Shown here one piece after another: positions 8,224 through 15,834 of a stretch of DNA of 64,000 nt. The number at the start of each line of letters is the position of its first letter. Positions within the stretch are counted from its first letter, which is position 1. Position numbers and translations under genes: made by a program. The stretch is from positions 124,001 through 188,000 of the forward strand of contig QFOD01000003.1 in assembly GCA_003241055.1 (NCBI GenBank). Direction: 5' to 3'. Origin of the DNA: Roseateles depolymerans. Its GTDB lineage: Bacteria; Pseudomonadota; Gammaproteobacteria; Burkholderiales; Burkholderiaceae_C. Below the pieces are notes generated by a model, which was not told where the DNA came from, did no database searches, and saw nothing but the letters and a program-made list of their open reading frames with translations.

Positions 8224-9005
8224 TGCGCGGATTGCGTCTGACCTTCGCGGCGCTGGCTGCCGCTGTGGTGTTCGTGCAGCCCGCGCAGGCGGGGCTGTTC
8301 GAGGACGACGAGGCTCGCAAGGCCATCCTGGATCTGCGCACCAAGGTGCAGACCAACGAGGATGCGGCCAAGCAGCGCAGTGACCAGGTGTCGGCGCAGT
8401 TGCAGGAGCAGATCGGGCTGCTGCGGCGCAGCCTGCTCGACCTGAATGCGCAGATCGACGGCCTGCGTGGCGAGATCGCCAAGCTGCGCGGCAACAACGA
8501 GCAGCTCGCCCGCGACCTCTCGGACACGCAGCGCAAGCTCACCGATCAGAGCACCACGCTGGACGCCCGGCTCAAGCCGCTGGAGCCTCAGAAGGTCAGC
8601 CTGGACGGCAAGGAATTCCAGGTCGATCCAGAAGAGCGTCGCCAGTACGAGGCAGCGGTTGGCCTGGTGCGGCGCGGCGATTTCGCGGAAGCGGTCAGCG
8701 CGCTGAGCCAGTTCCTGCAGCGTTTCAACGGCAGCGGCTACAGCGATTCCGTGCGCTTCTGGCTGGGCAATGCCCAGTACGGCCAGCGTGACTACAAGGG
8801 CGCTGTTGCGACGTTCAAGTCCTTCATTTCCGGCAACCCGGATCACCCGCGTGCCGGCGAGGCCTTGCTGGCGCTGGCCAACTGCCAGATCGAGCTGAAG
8901 GACAACAAGAGCGCCCGCCGCAGCCTGGAAGACCTGATCAAGGCCTATCCGGGCACCGAGGCCGCACAGGCGGGCAAGGAACGCCTGGCCGCGCTGAAGA
9001 AGTGA
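8223..9005 (+). CDS. cpoB: Cell division coordinator CpoB (YbgF)
   Basis: A 260-residue periplasmic protein that links Tol-Pal constriction to septal peptidoglycan synthesis. After a signal peptide (LTFAALAAAVVFVQPAQAG) comes an N-terminal trimerising coiled coil of heptads (residues about 25-115) and a C-terminal TPR domain (YEAAVGLVRRGDFAEAVSAL, FWLGNAQYGQRDYKGAVATF, ALANCQIELKDNKSARRSL). Two starts are possible, GTG 8220 or ATG 8223; I prefer the ATG, which overlaps the pal stop. The gene ends by overlapping the tcdA start in the same TGATG way. Confidence 0.94.
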   Translation: MRGLRLTFAALAAAVVFVQPAQAGLFEDDEARKAILDLRTKVQTNEDAAKQRSDQVSAQLQEQIGLLRRSLLDLNAQIDGLRGEIAKLRGNNEQLARDLSDTQRKLTDQSTTLDARLKPLEPQKVSLDGKEFQVDPEERRQYEAAVGLVRRGDFAEAVSALSQFLQRFNGSGYSDSVRFWLGNAQYGQRDYKGAVATFKSFISGNPDHPRAGEALLALANCQIELKDNKSARRSLEDLIKAYPGTEAAQAGKERLAALKK

Positions 9006-9775
9006 TGCCCGAGCTCGCCGAGGACGCGGACCTCGAGCGCCGCTTCGGCGGGCTGCGGCGCCTGCACGGCGACGCCTCCTACCAGCGCCTGAGATCCGCG
9101 CGCTTTGCGGTGGTGGGGCTGGGCGGCGTCGGCTCCTGGGCGGTCGAGGCGCTGGCGCGCAGTGGTGCGGCCGAACTGGTGCTGATCGACCTGGATCAGG
9201 TGGCTGAATCCAATATCAACCGGCAGATCCAGGCGCTGGGTTCGACGGTGGGCATGGCCAAGGCCGAGGCGCTTCGTCAGCGTATCGCCGACATCCATCC
9301 CGGCTGTGCCGTGCAGGTGATCGAGGAGTTCGTCGAGCCCGACAACTGGCCCGCTCTGCTGGGCGACCATCGGGTGGACGGGTTGATCGATGCCTGTGAT
9401 CAGGTGCGCGCCAAGGCCGTGCTGGCCGCGTGGGCTCAGGCGCAGGCCTTGCCTTTCGTCACCGTTGGTGCGGCGGGCGGCAAGCGGGAGCCACACCGGG
9501 TGCTGCTGGACGACCTGGCGGCCACCACGCACGATCCCTTGCTGGCCTCACTGCGTCAGCGACTGCGCAAGCAGCACGGGCTGGCGCGCAGCGGCCGCAT
9601 GGGGGTGGCCTGCGTCTATTCGCGCGAACCGGTGCATCGTCCGGAAGGGGCGGATTGCGATATGGATGGCAGCCTCAACTGCCATGGCTATGGTTCCAGC
9701 GTGGCCGTGACCGCCACGTTCGGCCTGTGTGCCGCCGCCGAACTGCAGCGGATGTTTCTAGCTACGGCAGGCTGA
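9005..9775 (+). CDS. tcdA: tRNA threonylcarbamoyladenosine dehydratase TcdA (CsdL)
   Basis: A 256-residue E1/ThiF-fold enzyme that uses ATP to cyclise t6A37 to ct6A in ANN-decoding tRNAs. The N-terminal RRFGGLRRLHGD is typical. The Rossmann motif VVGLGGVGSWAVEALARSG lies at about residues 35-53, followed by DLDQVAESNINRQIQA with the adenylation Arg and Asp, and DACDQVRAKA further on. It overlaps cpoB (TGATG). Its position just before three lysine tRNAs, which are themselves t6A substrates (codons AAA/AAG), is a tidy but possibly chance association. Confidence 0.94.
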   Translation: MPELAEDADLERRFGGLRRLHGDASYQRLRSARFAVVGLGGVGSWAVEALARSGAAELVLIDLDQVAESNINRQIQALGSTVGMAKAEALRQRIADIHPGCAVQVIEEFVEPDNWPALLGDHRVDGLIDACDQVRAKAVLAAWAQAQALPFVTVGAAGGKREPHRVLLDDLAATTHDPLLASLRQRLRKQHGLARSGRMGVACVYSREPVHRPEGADCDMDGSLNCHGYGSSVAVTATFGLCAAAELQRMFLATAG

Positions 9776-9779
9776 CCGG

Positions 9780-9794
9780 GGGTGCGTCTCCCGC
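9780..9794 (+). repeat. Dispersed 15-bp motif, copy 1
   Basis: GGGTGCGTCTCCCGC occurs here, right after the tcdA stop, and again at 32760-32774 between the S9 peptidase and VWA genes; in both places it is preceded by TGACCGG. A 15-base exact match is unlikely by chance in 64 kb. Confidence 0.6.
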
Positions 9795-9840
9795 TTCCAG
9801 GGCCAACGCAGACGAAATTTCAATGAAGTTTCAAAAACTC

Positions 9841-9870
9841 TTGCGCAGGCCCTGAAAAGCTGCATATAAT
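9841..9870 (+). promoter_or_regulatory. Sigma-70 promoter for the tRNA-Lys cluster
   Basis: TTGCGC at 9841-9846 (-35) and a consensus TATAAT at 9865-9870 (-10) are 18 bases apart and lie 20 bases before the first tRNA. A perfect -10 box is notable in so GC-rich a genome. Confidence 0.8.
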
Positions 9871-9889
9871 GGCTGGCTCTGCTTGACGC

Positions 9890-9965
9890 GGGATGTTAGC
9901 TCAGTCGGTAGAGCAGCGGACTTTTAATCCGTTGGTCGCAGGTTCGAATCCTGCACATCCCACCA
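9890..9965 (+). tRNA. tRNA-Lys(TTT)
   Basis: Seventy-six bases fold as a full cloverleaf: acceptor GGGATGT/ACATCCC, D-arm GCTC..GAGC, anticodon loop CTTTTAA with anticodon TTT between GCGGA and TCCGT, T-loop TTCGAAT, and an encoded CCA. It reads AAA and, by wobble, AAG. Confidence 0.97.
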
Positions 9966-9981
9966 GTCTTGGTGATTTCGT

Positions 9982-10057
9982 GGGTCCTTAGCTCAGTTGG
10001 TAGAGCAGCGGACTCTTAATCCGTTGGTCGAAGGTTCGAATCCTTCAGGGCCCACCA
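9982..10057 (+). tRNA. tRNA-Lys(CTT), copy 1
   Basis: Seventy-six bases with acceptor GGGTCCT/AGGGCCC (one G-U pair), anticodon loop CTCTTAA giving anticodon CTT, and an encoded CCA. It reads AAG, the dominant lysine codon in these genes. Confidence 0.97.
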
Positions 10058-10083
10058 CGAAATCTCTTGACGGACCAGAATTC

Positions 10084-10159
10084 GGGTCCTTAGCTCAGTT
10101 GGTAGAGCAGCGGACTCTTAATCCGTTGGTCGAAGGTTCGAATCCTTCAGGGCCCACCA
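10084..10159 (+). tRNA. tRNA-Lys(CTT), copy 2
   Basis: This is an exact copy of the tRNA at 9982-10057, 102 bases further on. A tandem duplication of the CTT gene fits heavy AAG use. The two copies form a direct repeat able to recombine. Confidence 0.97.
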
Positions 10160-10174
10160 AATACCCGAACGAAC

Positions 10175-10204
10175 AAGGATCTGCTGAAAGGCAGATCCTT
10201 TTTT
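10175..10204 (+). terminator. Rho-independent terminator of the tRNA-Lys operon
   Basis: AAGGATCTGC (10175-10184) and GCAGATCCTT (10191-10200) form a perfect 10-bp stem with a 6-base loop, followed by TTTT, so six T residues in a row close the hairpin. This is the clearest terminator in the window. Confidence 0.93.
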
Positions 10205-10245
10205 CGTTGGTTTCGCCATTCCCTTCGGTGCTTATCCGAACTCCG

Positions 10246-10905
10246 ATGTCGGACAACCCGAGCAGCCTCGATAGTCGAGCGTTCAGACCGCTACGATGCG
10301 TCCCTTTTGAAGGGTTCATGCGCAATCTAGTCCGAGAAACCGTTGCCCTGCTGGGGGCGTTGCGAGTTCGCGATCCGGTGACGTCCGAGCACTGCGAGCG
10401 CACGCGCGGCCTTTCGCTGGAACTGGGCATGGCCTGCGGCCTGAGCGAGCATGAGTTGTCGGTGCTGTCGCTGGCGTCCCAGTTGCATGACATCGGCAAG
10501 ATCGGCGTCCCTGACAGCATCCTGATGAAGCCGGGCCGTCTGGATGACGAGGAAACCCGGCTCATGCGTCAGCACTCACGCAAGGGCTATGACATCCTTT
10601 GCGCGATTCCCAATGAGCGGGCGATCGAGGTGGCCCGCGTGGTCCTCAGCCATCATGAGGCTGCCGACGGCAGCGGCTACCCCGACGGTTTGAAGGGCGA
10701 GGCGATCCCGCCGCTGGCCCGCATCGTGGCCATCGTCGACGCTTACGACGCCATGGGCAGCGCGCGGCCCTATCACCGGCCGCGCACCCATGCGCAGATC
10801 ATGAACATCCTGCTCGAAGAGCAGCCCTTCCGATACGACAGCCATGTGCTGGGCAAGTTCGAGCGCGTCATCGCGCGCAGCTCCTTCCGTGCGCTGGATG
10901 CCTGA
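10246..10905 (+). CDS. HD-GYP domain phosphodiesterase-like protein
   Basis: A 219-residue protein that is almost only an HD-GYP domain, the fold that hydrolyses cyclic di-GMP. The metal-binding HD is in LHDIGKIGVPDSIL (about residues 83-96) and the family signature is seen as HHEAADGSGYPDGL (about 145-158), with IVAIVDAYDAM following. There is no receiver or other sensor domain. The start is taken as ATG 10246, just after the tRNA terminator; ATG 10318 is an alternative that still keeps the domain. The frame stays open back through the tRNAs, but that extension is not coding. All key residues are present, so enzyme activity is plausible. Confidence 0.88.
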   Translation: MSDNPSSLDSRAFRPLRCVPFEGFMRNLVRETVALLGALRVRDPVTSEHCERTRGLSLELGMACGLSEHELSVLSLASQLHDIGKIGVPDSILMKPGRLDDEETRLMRQHSRKGYDILCAIPNERAIEVARVVLSHHEAADGSGYPDGLKGEAIPPLARIVAIVDAYDAMGSARPYHRPRTHAQIMNILLEEQPFRYDSHVLGKFERVIARSSFRALDA

Positions 10906-10925
10906 GCCAGGCGGGCGATCGCTGT

Positions 10926-11840
10926 TCATGCGCTCGCCGGCTTGAGGCCAGGGGCCTCGGCGGCGATCAACTCCCACAGGCGCTGTGCCGCTGTTGCCAG
11001 CGAGCGATTGCGGCGTCTGGCCAGCACCACCTGCCGGCTCAGTGCGGCTTCCAGCGGTACGGCTCTCAGCCCGCCCGTGTCCGGCAGTGGCAGAGACAGC
11101 GCGGGCAGCACCGCCACCCCCAGGCCGGCCTGCACCATGCGGAAGGCCGTGGACGGATGGCCCACATCCACGCCGATCTGAGGGCTGATGCCTGCAGTGG
11201 CGAGCGCGCGGTCGATCAGCGGGCGGCTGCCCGAGCTGTGGTCCAGCAGCACCAGGGGGTGTCCCTCCAGGCTCTTCAGAGACAACAGCCGCCGTCGCGC
11301 CAGCAGGTGGGTGCTCGGGCAGACCAGTACGAAGCGTTCGTCGAACAGGGGCTGCTGTTCCAGCTCGGGTTCGCTGTCGGTGCCGACGATGACGGCGAAG
11401 TCCACGGTGCCACCGTGCACGGCCTCCATCGCCCGTTGCTGCGGCTGGTCGCTCAGGTGCACCTGGATTTCCGGGTGGCGCTGGCGTGCCAAGGCCAGGC
11501 ACTGCGGCATCAGCCCCCCGGAGATGGTGGGGGCGCTGGCCACCCGCACGACACCGCGCGCTGCCGCGCCCAGGCCGCGCGCGTCGTCGAGAACGCTGTC
11601 CAGTTCATCGAGCAGCCGCCGCAGCGGGCCAACCAGGCTGGCCCCGGCCGTGGTCAGCAGCACCTCGCGCGTCGTGCGATCGAGCAGCTTGAGCCCGAGC
11701 TCGGCCTCGAGGGCCCGGATGCCCTGCGATACCGCGGGTTGGGACAGGCCGATGCTGTCGCCGGCCCGGCCGAAGCCCTGGTGTTCGGCCACGGCCAGCA
11801 GCACGCGTAGCTGACGCAGGGTGATGTGGTGGAGTGGCAT
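10926..11840 (-). CDS. LysR-family transcriptional regulator
   Basis: A 304-residue LysR-type regulator. The N-terminal winged helix-turn-helix is clear (LRQLRVLLAVAEHQGFGRA, LSQPAVSQGIRALEAELG, residues about 8-50), followed by a linker helix and a type-2 periplasmic-binding-like effector domain. It is divergent from the SBF-like transporter at 11943, with 102 bases between, the standard layout in which the regulator controls its neighbour and itself. The effector is unknown. A dyad, ATTG-N11-CAAT, sits right before its start. Confidence 0.9.
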   Translation of the reverse strand: MPLHHITLRQLRVLLAVAEHQGFGRAGDSIGLSQPAVSQGIRALEAELGLKLLDRTTREVLLTTAGASLVGPLRRLLDELDSVLDDARGLGAAARGVVRVASAPTISGGLMPQCLALARQRHPEIQVHLSDQPQQRAMEAVHGGTVDFAVIVGTDSEPELEQQPLFDERFVLVCPSTHLLARRRLLSLKSLEGHPLVLLDHSSGSRPLIDRALATAGISPQIGVDVGHPSTAFRMVQAGLGVAVLPALSLPLPDTGGLRAVPLEAALSRQVVLARRRNRSLATAAQRLWELIAAEAPGLKPASA

Positions 11841-11844
11841 GTCT

Positions 11845-11863
11845 ATTGATTCGACATTGCAAT
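11845..11863. promoter_or_regulatory. Possible LysR operator in the divergent region
   Basis: ATTG (11845-11848), 11 bases, CAAT (11860-11863) makes a dyad of the size LysR proteins bind, five bases from the regulator ATG and about 80 from the transporter start. The region is AT-rich compared with its surroundings. Confidence 0.4.
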
Positions 11864-11942
11864 TAAACCATCAGACAAATCCATTTCATTTACTTATGGA
11901 GAGCGGCTCCAATCGCACCATGTTCCGCTTTGGCTTCGACCC

Positions 11943-12961
11943 ATGAAACGCCCCGTCTGGCTGCCTGACAACCTCGTGCTGATGCTGCTGGCGACGGTGG
12001 CGCTGGCCACCCTGCTGCCCGTGCAGGGCCGCGGGGTGGCCGTGCTGGATGTCGTCACGCAGGTCGCCGTCGCGCTGCTGTTCTTTCTGCACGGCAGCAA
12101 GCTGCCGAGGCGTGCCGTGCTGGAAGGGCTGCTGCACTGGCGGCTGCATGCGCTGGTCTTTGCCGCCACCTTCCTGCTGTTCCCGCTGCTGGGGCTGGCC
12201 ATGCGGCCGGTGTTCGAGCCCTGGCTGGGTCAGACGCTCTACGTCGGCGTGCTGTTCATCTGCGTGCTGCCGTCGACGGTGCAGTCGTCCATCGCCTTCA
12301 CCTCGCTGGCACGTGGCAACGTGGCGGCGGCGATGTGCAGCGCCTCCACCTCCAACATCCTGGGCATGGTGCTGTCGCCGGTGCTGATGGCCGTGCTGGG
12401 CCAGTGGGTGGGTGTGCAGGGGGGGGCGGCGCGGTGCATCTGTCGTGGCACACGGTGGAGGGCATCGCCGGCTCGCTGCTGCTGCCGTTCGCGGCCGGGC
12501 AGGCGCTGCAGCGCTGGACCGGACCCTGGGTCAGCCGCTACAAGTCGCTGATGCGGGCGAATGACCAGGGCACCATCCTGCTGGTGGTCTACAGCGCGTT
12601 CAGCGCGGCCACCGTCGAGGGGCTCTACCGCCATCTGCCGCTGAGTCAGCTGGCCGGCGTGCTGGTCTGCTGCGCGGTGCTGCTGGCCATCGTGATGAGC
12701 CTGCTGACGTGGCTCAGCCGTCGTCTCGGCTTCGCCCGTGAAGACGAGATTGCGATCGTCTTCTGCGGTTCCAAGAAGACGCTCGCGAGCGGCGTGCCGA
12801 TGGCCCAGATCCTGTTCGCGGGGCAGCCGCTGGGGCTGCTCGTGCTGCCGCTGATGCTGTTCCACCAGATGCAGCTGATGGTGTGCGCCTCGCTCGCCAA
12901 GCGCTATGCCCGGACCGCGCCTGGCCTGGTCGGCACCGCGGGGGCAGCGACCGCGGGCTGA
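11943..12961 (+). pseudogene. SBF-like (bile acid:sodium symporter family, YfeH-type) transporter, frameshifted
   Basis: The two halves lie in different frames. Frame one (from ATG 11943) gives about 160 residues of membrane protein (LPDNLVLMLLATVALATLLP, FLHGSKLPRRAVLEGLLHWR, CVLPSTVQSSIAFTSLARGN). Frame two resumes at a run of eight G (12419-12426) and continues HLSWHTVEGIAGSLLLPFAA and the family hallmark CGSKKTLASGVPMAQILF to the stop. Adding one G restores a protein of about 339 residues with 10 helices, normal for the SBF-like family. As given the gene makes a truncated product. The cause could be a true mutation, slippage in the G tract, or a homopolymer read error. Substrate is unknown for this branch. 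Confidence 0.85.
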
Positions 12962-12964
12962 GGC

Positions 12965-13318
12965 TCAGGGCGCGTCGCGCAGACGCTGCGCCAGCTCCCG
13001 ATAGGCCGGGTCGAGGCCAGGGGCGGGGTGGCCATCGCCCTCCACCTGGGCGCGCAGCATGCGTCTGAGGGTTTCGGGCTGCGGCGTCAGCGGGCCGGCA
13101 AAGCGCACCTGCCGGTCGTCGGCAATCAGCAGCGTGGGAAAGGTCTCGATGTCGAGATCGCCGATCAGGTCGGCCTGGTCCTCGATGTCTATCCAGTGCA
13201 CACGCAGATCCTGTTGAGGCAGTTCTGCGCAGGCGGCGCGGAACACCTCGTCATAGGCTTCGCAGGTGCGGCACCAGGCCGCGCAGAGGCAGGCAATGTG
13301 GATGGTCATTGCCGTCAT
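12965..13318 (-). CDS. Thioredoxin-family protein
   Basis: A 117-residue thioredoxin-fold protein. The redox motif WCRTC follows a beta strand (MTIHIACLCAAWCRTCEAYD), so both Cys of the CxxC are present; a cis-Pro segment FPTLLIADDRQ is seen near residue 60. There is no signal peptide, so it is probably cytosolic. The start is ATG 13318; ATG 13309 is also possible. Its stop faces the transporter stop with three bases between (TGAGGCTCA), so the two genes converge. The C-terminal 30 residues are an unusual extension rich in Leu, Arg and Pro. Partner proteins cannot be named. Confidence 0.82.
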   Translation of the reverse strand: MTAMTIHIACLCAAWCRTCEAYDEVFRAACAELPQQDLRVHWIDIEDQADLIGDLDIETFPTLLIADDRQVRFAGPLTPQPETLRRMLRAQVEGDGHPAPGLDPAYRELAQRLRDAP

Positions 13319-13641
13319 GGTGCCACGCCGGCGCGGCGGCCGCCGGGCTGGGGTTGCCGTGTGTGCCCGAAAAGGCATCCCGGCACCTCGGACGCACCCG
13401 AGACGACGCGCGAGGCGCCGGGATGTAAACGCCGTTCCCTTTGGCGGGGGCGGGCGAGGAGACAAGCGGACGGATTCGGTGGCAGCGTCAGGCCCTGCCT
13501 TGCCCGTGGCGCCGAGTGACGCTTGGGAGTGGCGGGTGCCGCTGTCCATGGCCTGAACGATAGGGGGCGGGCCTGCCGCGCGGAAGGAAGGAATGCGGCC
13601 TAGCTTATGCGGCAGCTGCTCGCGCCAGGTGGACCAAGGGG
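13319..13641. other. Non-coding gap between the thioredoxin and sterol desaturase genes
   Basis: There are 323 bases with no gene I can support. The only clear structure is the long hairpin at 13377-13424. The rest is GC-rich, with a purine-rich stretch at 13450-13480, and should hold the promoter of the thioredoxin gene on the reverse strand. Confidence 0.6.
13377..13424 (-). terminator. 14-bp hairpin with T tract, likely end of the reverse desaturase transcript
   Basis: ATCCCGGCACCTCG (13377-13390) pairs with CGAGGCGCCGGGAT (13411-13424): 13 of 14 positions match, and the odd one becomes a G-U pair in reverse-strand RNA. On that strand the stem is followed by GCC then TTTT. It lies downstream of the sterol desaturase gene and upstream of the thioredoxin gene, so it can end the first or sit in the leader of the second. 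Confidence 0.5.
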
Positions 13642-14781
13642 TCAGGTGTTGCTAAGCAGGCCGATGGCCAGTGCCAGCAGGATGCCGGTCGCTGCGAGAG
13701 CGGAGGCCGCGGCTGCACGCGCTCGCGTGTCGAGGGCGAGCAGGCGGCCGGTGCACCACAGGCCCGCGGTCAGCGCGGCTCCAGCGGCGACGTTTCGGGC
13801 CGGGCCGAGCGCATCGGCCTGGTCCAGCCATGCGATGCAGGCCACCGCCTGGGCCAGGAAGGTGAGCGTGGCCAGCGCCCGGGCCGCGGGCGAGCTGGGT
13901 GGGTCGTAGCGCGGTTGCAGCAAGCGTTCCTGCGGTGGCGTGGCGGTGGGCACCGGCATGCCGGGCGGCAGCCAGCCTGGCGACTTGAACAGCACGCGCA
14001 GCCGGTCGATCAGCCGCGGCGTGGCGCGCATGCGCTGCCACAGCTCGGCGTAGAACTGCCCGACGGCCCATATCGGATTCCAGCTCGCCAGCGGCTTCAC
14101 GGTGCCGTAGACGCAGGGCTCACGCTCCTCGGTGAAGCTGCCGAACAGCCGATCCCAGACCACCAGAATGGCGCCGTAGTTGCGGTCCAGATAGCCCGGG
14201 TTCACCGCGTGATGGACCCGGTGGTTGGAAGGGGTGGAGAACACCCGGTCCAGCCAGCCCAGGCGACCGATGTGCTCGGTGTGTATCCAGAACTGGTAGA
14301 ACAGCACGACGATGCCGGCCAGCAGGAACTGCGAGGTCGGCACGCCCAGCAGCGCCATGGGCAGGAAGAAGGGCCAGCCCATCACCGAATAGAAGCTCTC
14401 CTGCCGCAGGGCCGTGCTGAGGTTGAAGTGCTCGCTCTGGTGATGCACCGCGTGCGCAGCCCAGAACAGGGCACTTTCGTGGCTGACCCGGTGCAGCCAG
14501 TAGTCGCAGAAGTCGTACAGCAGCACCGCGCCCAGCGTGCCCGCGAGGCCGCTCCACAGACCCGCCGGCAGCAGCGCGATGCGGGGCTGGACGGCGGCAT
14601 ACAGGCCGCTCTGCATCAGCGGCGTCAGCAGTGCCACGCCCTGGCTCAGCAGGCCCTGACTGAGACTGGACAGCGTGTCCGCCCAGCCATAGGTGTTGCG
14701 GCCGCGCCAGCAGCCCCAGGCCCATTCGCCCAGCATGCAGGCAAGGAACAGGGGCAGGGCGTACAGCAGGATGTCGTGCAT
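13642..14781 (-). CDS. Sterol desaturase / fatty acid hydroxylase family membrane protein
   Basis: A 379-residue integral membrane di-iron enzyme. The His clusters that bind the two irons are present: HRVSH (HX3H), HAVHHQSEH (HXXHH) and SNHRVHH (HXXHH), spread over about residues 139-235, with transmembrane stretches on either side. After about residue 300 a second hydrophobic block (four short helices rich in Ala and Leu) extends the usual 250-280-residue family length. It may hydroxylate or desaturate a lipid; substrate unknown. The mipA-like gene lies 10 bases upstream on the same strand, so the two probably share a transcript. Confidence 0.87.
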   Translation of the reverse strand: MHDILLYALPLFLACMLGEWAWGCWRGRNTYGWADTLSSLSQGLLSQGVALLTPLMQSGLYAAVQPRIALLPAGLWSGLAGTLGAVLLYDFCDYWLHRVSHESALFWAAHAVHHQSEHFNLSTALRQESFYSVMGWPFFLPMALLGVPTSQFLLAGIVVLFYQFWIHTEHIGRLGWLDRVFSTPSNHRVHHAVNPGYLDRNYGAILVVWDRLFGSFTEEREPCVYGTVKPLASWNPIWAVGQFYAELWQRMRATPRLIDRLRVLFKSPGWLPPGMPVPTATPPQERLLQPRYDPPSSPAARALATLTFLAQAVACIAWLDQADALGPARNVAAGAALTAGLWCTGRLLALDTRARAAAASALAATGILLALAIGLLSNT

Positions 14782-14791
14782 GGAGCGGGCG

Positions 14792-15610
14792 TCAGAAGCG
14801 GTGCCAGACGCTCAGGATGAAGCTGGGCTGGTTGCGGCTGAAGGTGAGCGGTGAACGGGCCGCCTGGGCGATCAGGCGCGCGTGCATCCATTGGCCACTG
14901 ACCGACCAGTCGGGGCTGAACTTGTGCTCGCCGCTCAGCGCCACGCTCCAATCCTGCCAGCCGCTGGCAGGATGGAACGGCGCCAGTCCGCTGCGCTGGG
15001 CTTCGGCGTTGCTCACGCCGAAGCTGCCCCGCAACTGCGCGCTGTTGCCGTAGCTGGCCGCCAGGCTGATGCCCAGCAGGTCCTGGCCGATCGGGATGCC
15101 GCTGGTGACGCCAAGCTCAAGCAGGCTGCCATGCCGGTAGCGGCCGCCGCCGAAGCTCAGGCCGGACTGCAGCAGCAGCGCGGGATGCGCCTGGAAATTG
15201 GCGAACAGCTCACCGCCGAGGCGGGAGTTCAGCGAGTCGATGCCGGGCGGCGTGGCGCTGCGCGGCCGGCCGGCCTGGGGCCAGATGCGCGCGCCGAGCT
15301 GCCAGTCCTGCGCGGCCTGCCCGTCCAGCAATGCGGGTGCGAGGTTCCAGCCCAGTCCGGTGTCGGTCGAGAGGAAGAAGCCGTTGGGGGCGCTGTAGTC
15401 CAGCGCCGGCATCAGGCCGTCACGCTGGCGGGCGCTGCCGGGCGCCCGCGGCCAGCTGCGGACGGACAGGCCGCCGGACCACTGGGCCTGGGCCGGTGGC
15501 GCGTCCAGCAACAGCAGGTCGCCGGCAGCCCGGGCGGGATGCAATGGCGAGGCCAGCAGCAGGCCGGCCAAAAGAGGGGGAAGGGGTGCGAGGTGACGCA
15601 GACGGGTCAT
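14792..15610 (-). CDS. MipA/OmpV family outer-membrane protein
   Basis: A 272-residue beta-barrel protein. The start is ATG 15610, giving a signal peptide (PLPPLLAGLLLASPLHPARA). After it come alternating amphipathic strands ending in the aromatic C-terminal signature ILSVWHRF recognised by the BAM complex. MipA in E. coli scaffolds peptidoglycan synthases and OmpV is a porin-like protein; which role applies here cannot be told. The frame is open further upstream, but that part has no signal-like character and overlaps the tRNA-proximal region. Confidence 0.82.
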   Translation of the reverse strand: MTRLRHLAPLPPLLAGLLLASPLHPARAAGDLLLLDAPPAQAQWSGGLSVRSWPRAPGSARQRDGLMPALDYSAPNGFFLSTDTGLGWNLAPALLDGQAAQDWQLGARIWPQAGRPRSATPPGIDSLNSRLGGELFANFQAHPALLLQSGLSFGGGRYRHGSLLELGVTSGIPIGQDLLGISLAASYGNSAQLRGSFGVSNAEAQRSGLAPFHPASGWQDWSVALSGEHKFSPDWSVSGQWMHARLIAQAARSPLTFSRNQPSFILSVWHRF

Positions 15611-15759
15611 GGCAGGACCCGGCCAGACCGGATCGACAACTGCCACGGCGGTGGCTTGGTCCGTCACTCTAGCGGGCGCCTGGGCGGGCGCAGCGCCGGC
15701 AGAAGCTGGCCACAGCAAGCAGACAGCACCTGGAAAGCCCGGCGCAAGCCCGGTGGCCG

Positions 15760-15834
15760 TGGTCCCTCCGACAGGAATCGAACCTGTATTTGCCGCTTAG
15801 GAGGCGGCCGTTCTATCCATTGAACTACAGAGAG
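15760..15834 (-). tRNA. tRNA-Arg(CCT)
   Basis: On the reverse strand 75 bases fold as a cloverleaf: acceptor CTCTCTG/CGGAGGG with two G-U pairs, D-arm GTTC..GAAC, anticodon stem GCCGC/GCGGC around the loop CTCCTAA (anticodon CCT), T-arm ACAGG-TTCGAAT-CCTGT, and an encoded CCA (15760-15762). It reads the rare AGG codon. A 5' C at position 1 and the wobble-rich acceptor are slightly unusual, so the 5' end could be off by a base. Confidence 0.9.

Noticed and set aside
9982..10159. Integrative-element attachment site at the tRNA-Lys genes
   Set aside because: No integrase or displaced tRNA 3' end follows; the repeat is a whole tRNA duplication and the next gene is a normal HD-GYP gene.
13319..13641. 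Riboswitch or small RNA in the gap before the thioredoxin gene
   Set aside because: Apart from one terminator-like hairpin no conserved riboswitch core is recognisable.
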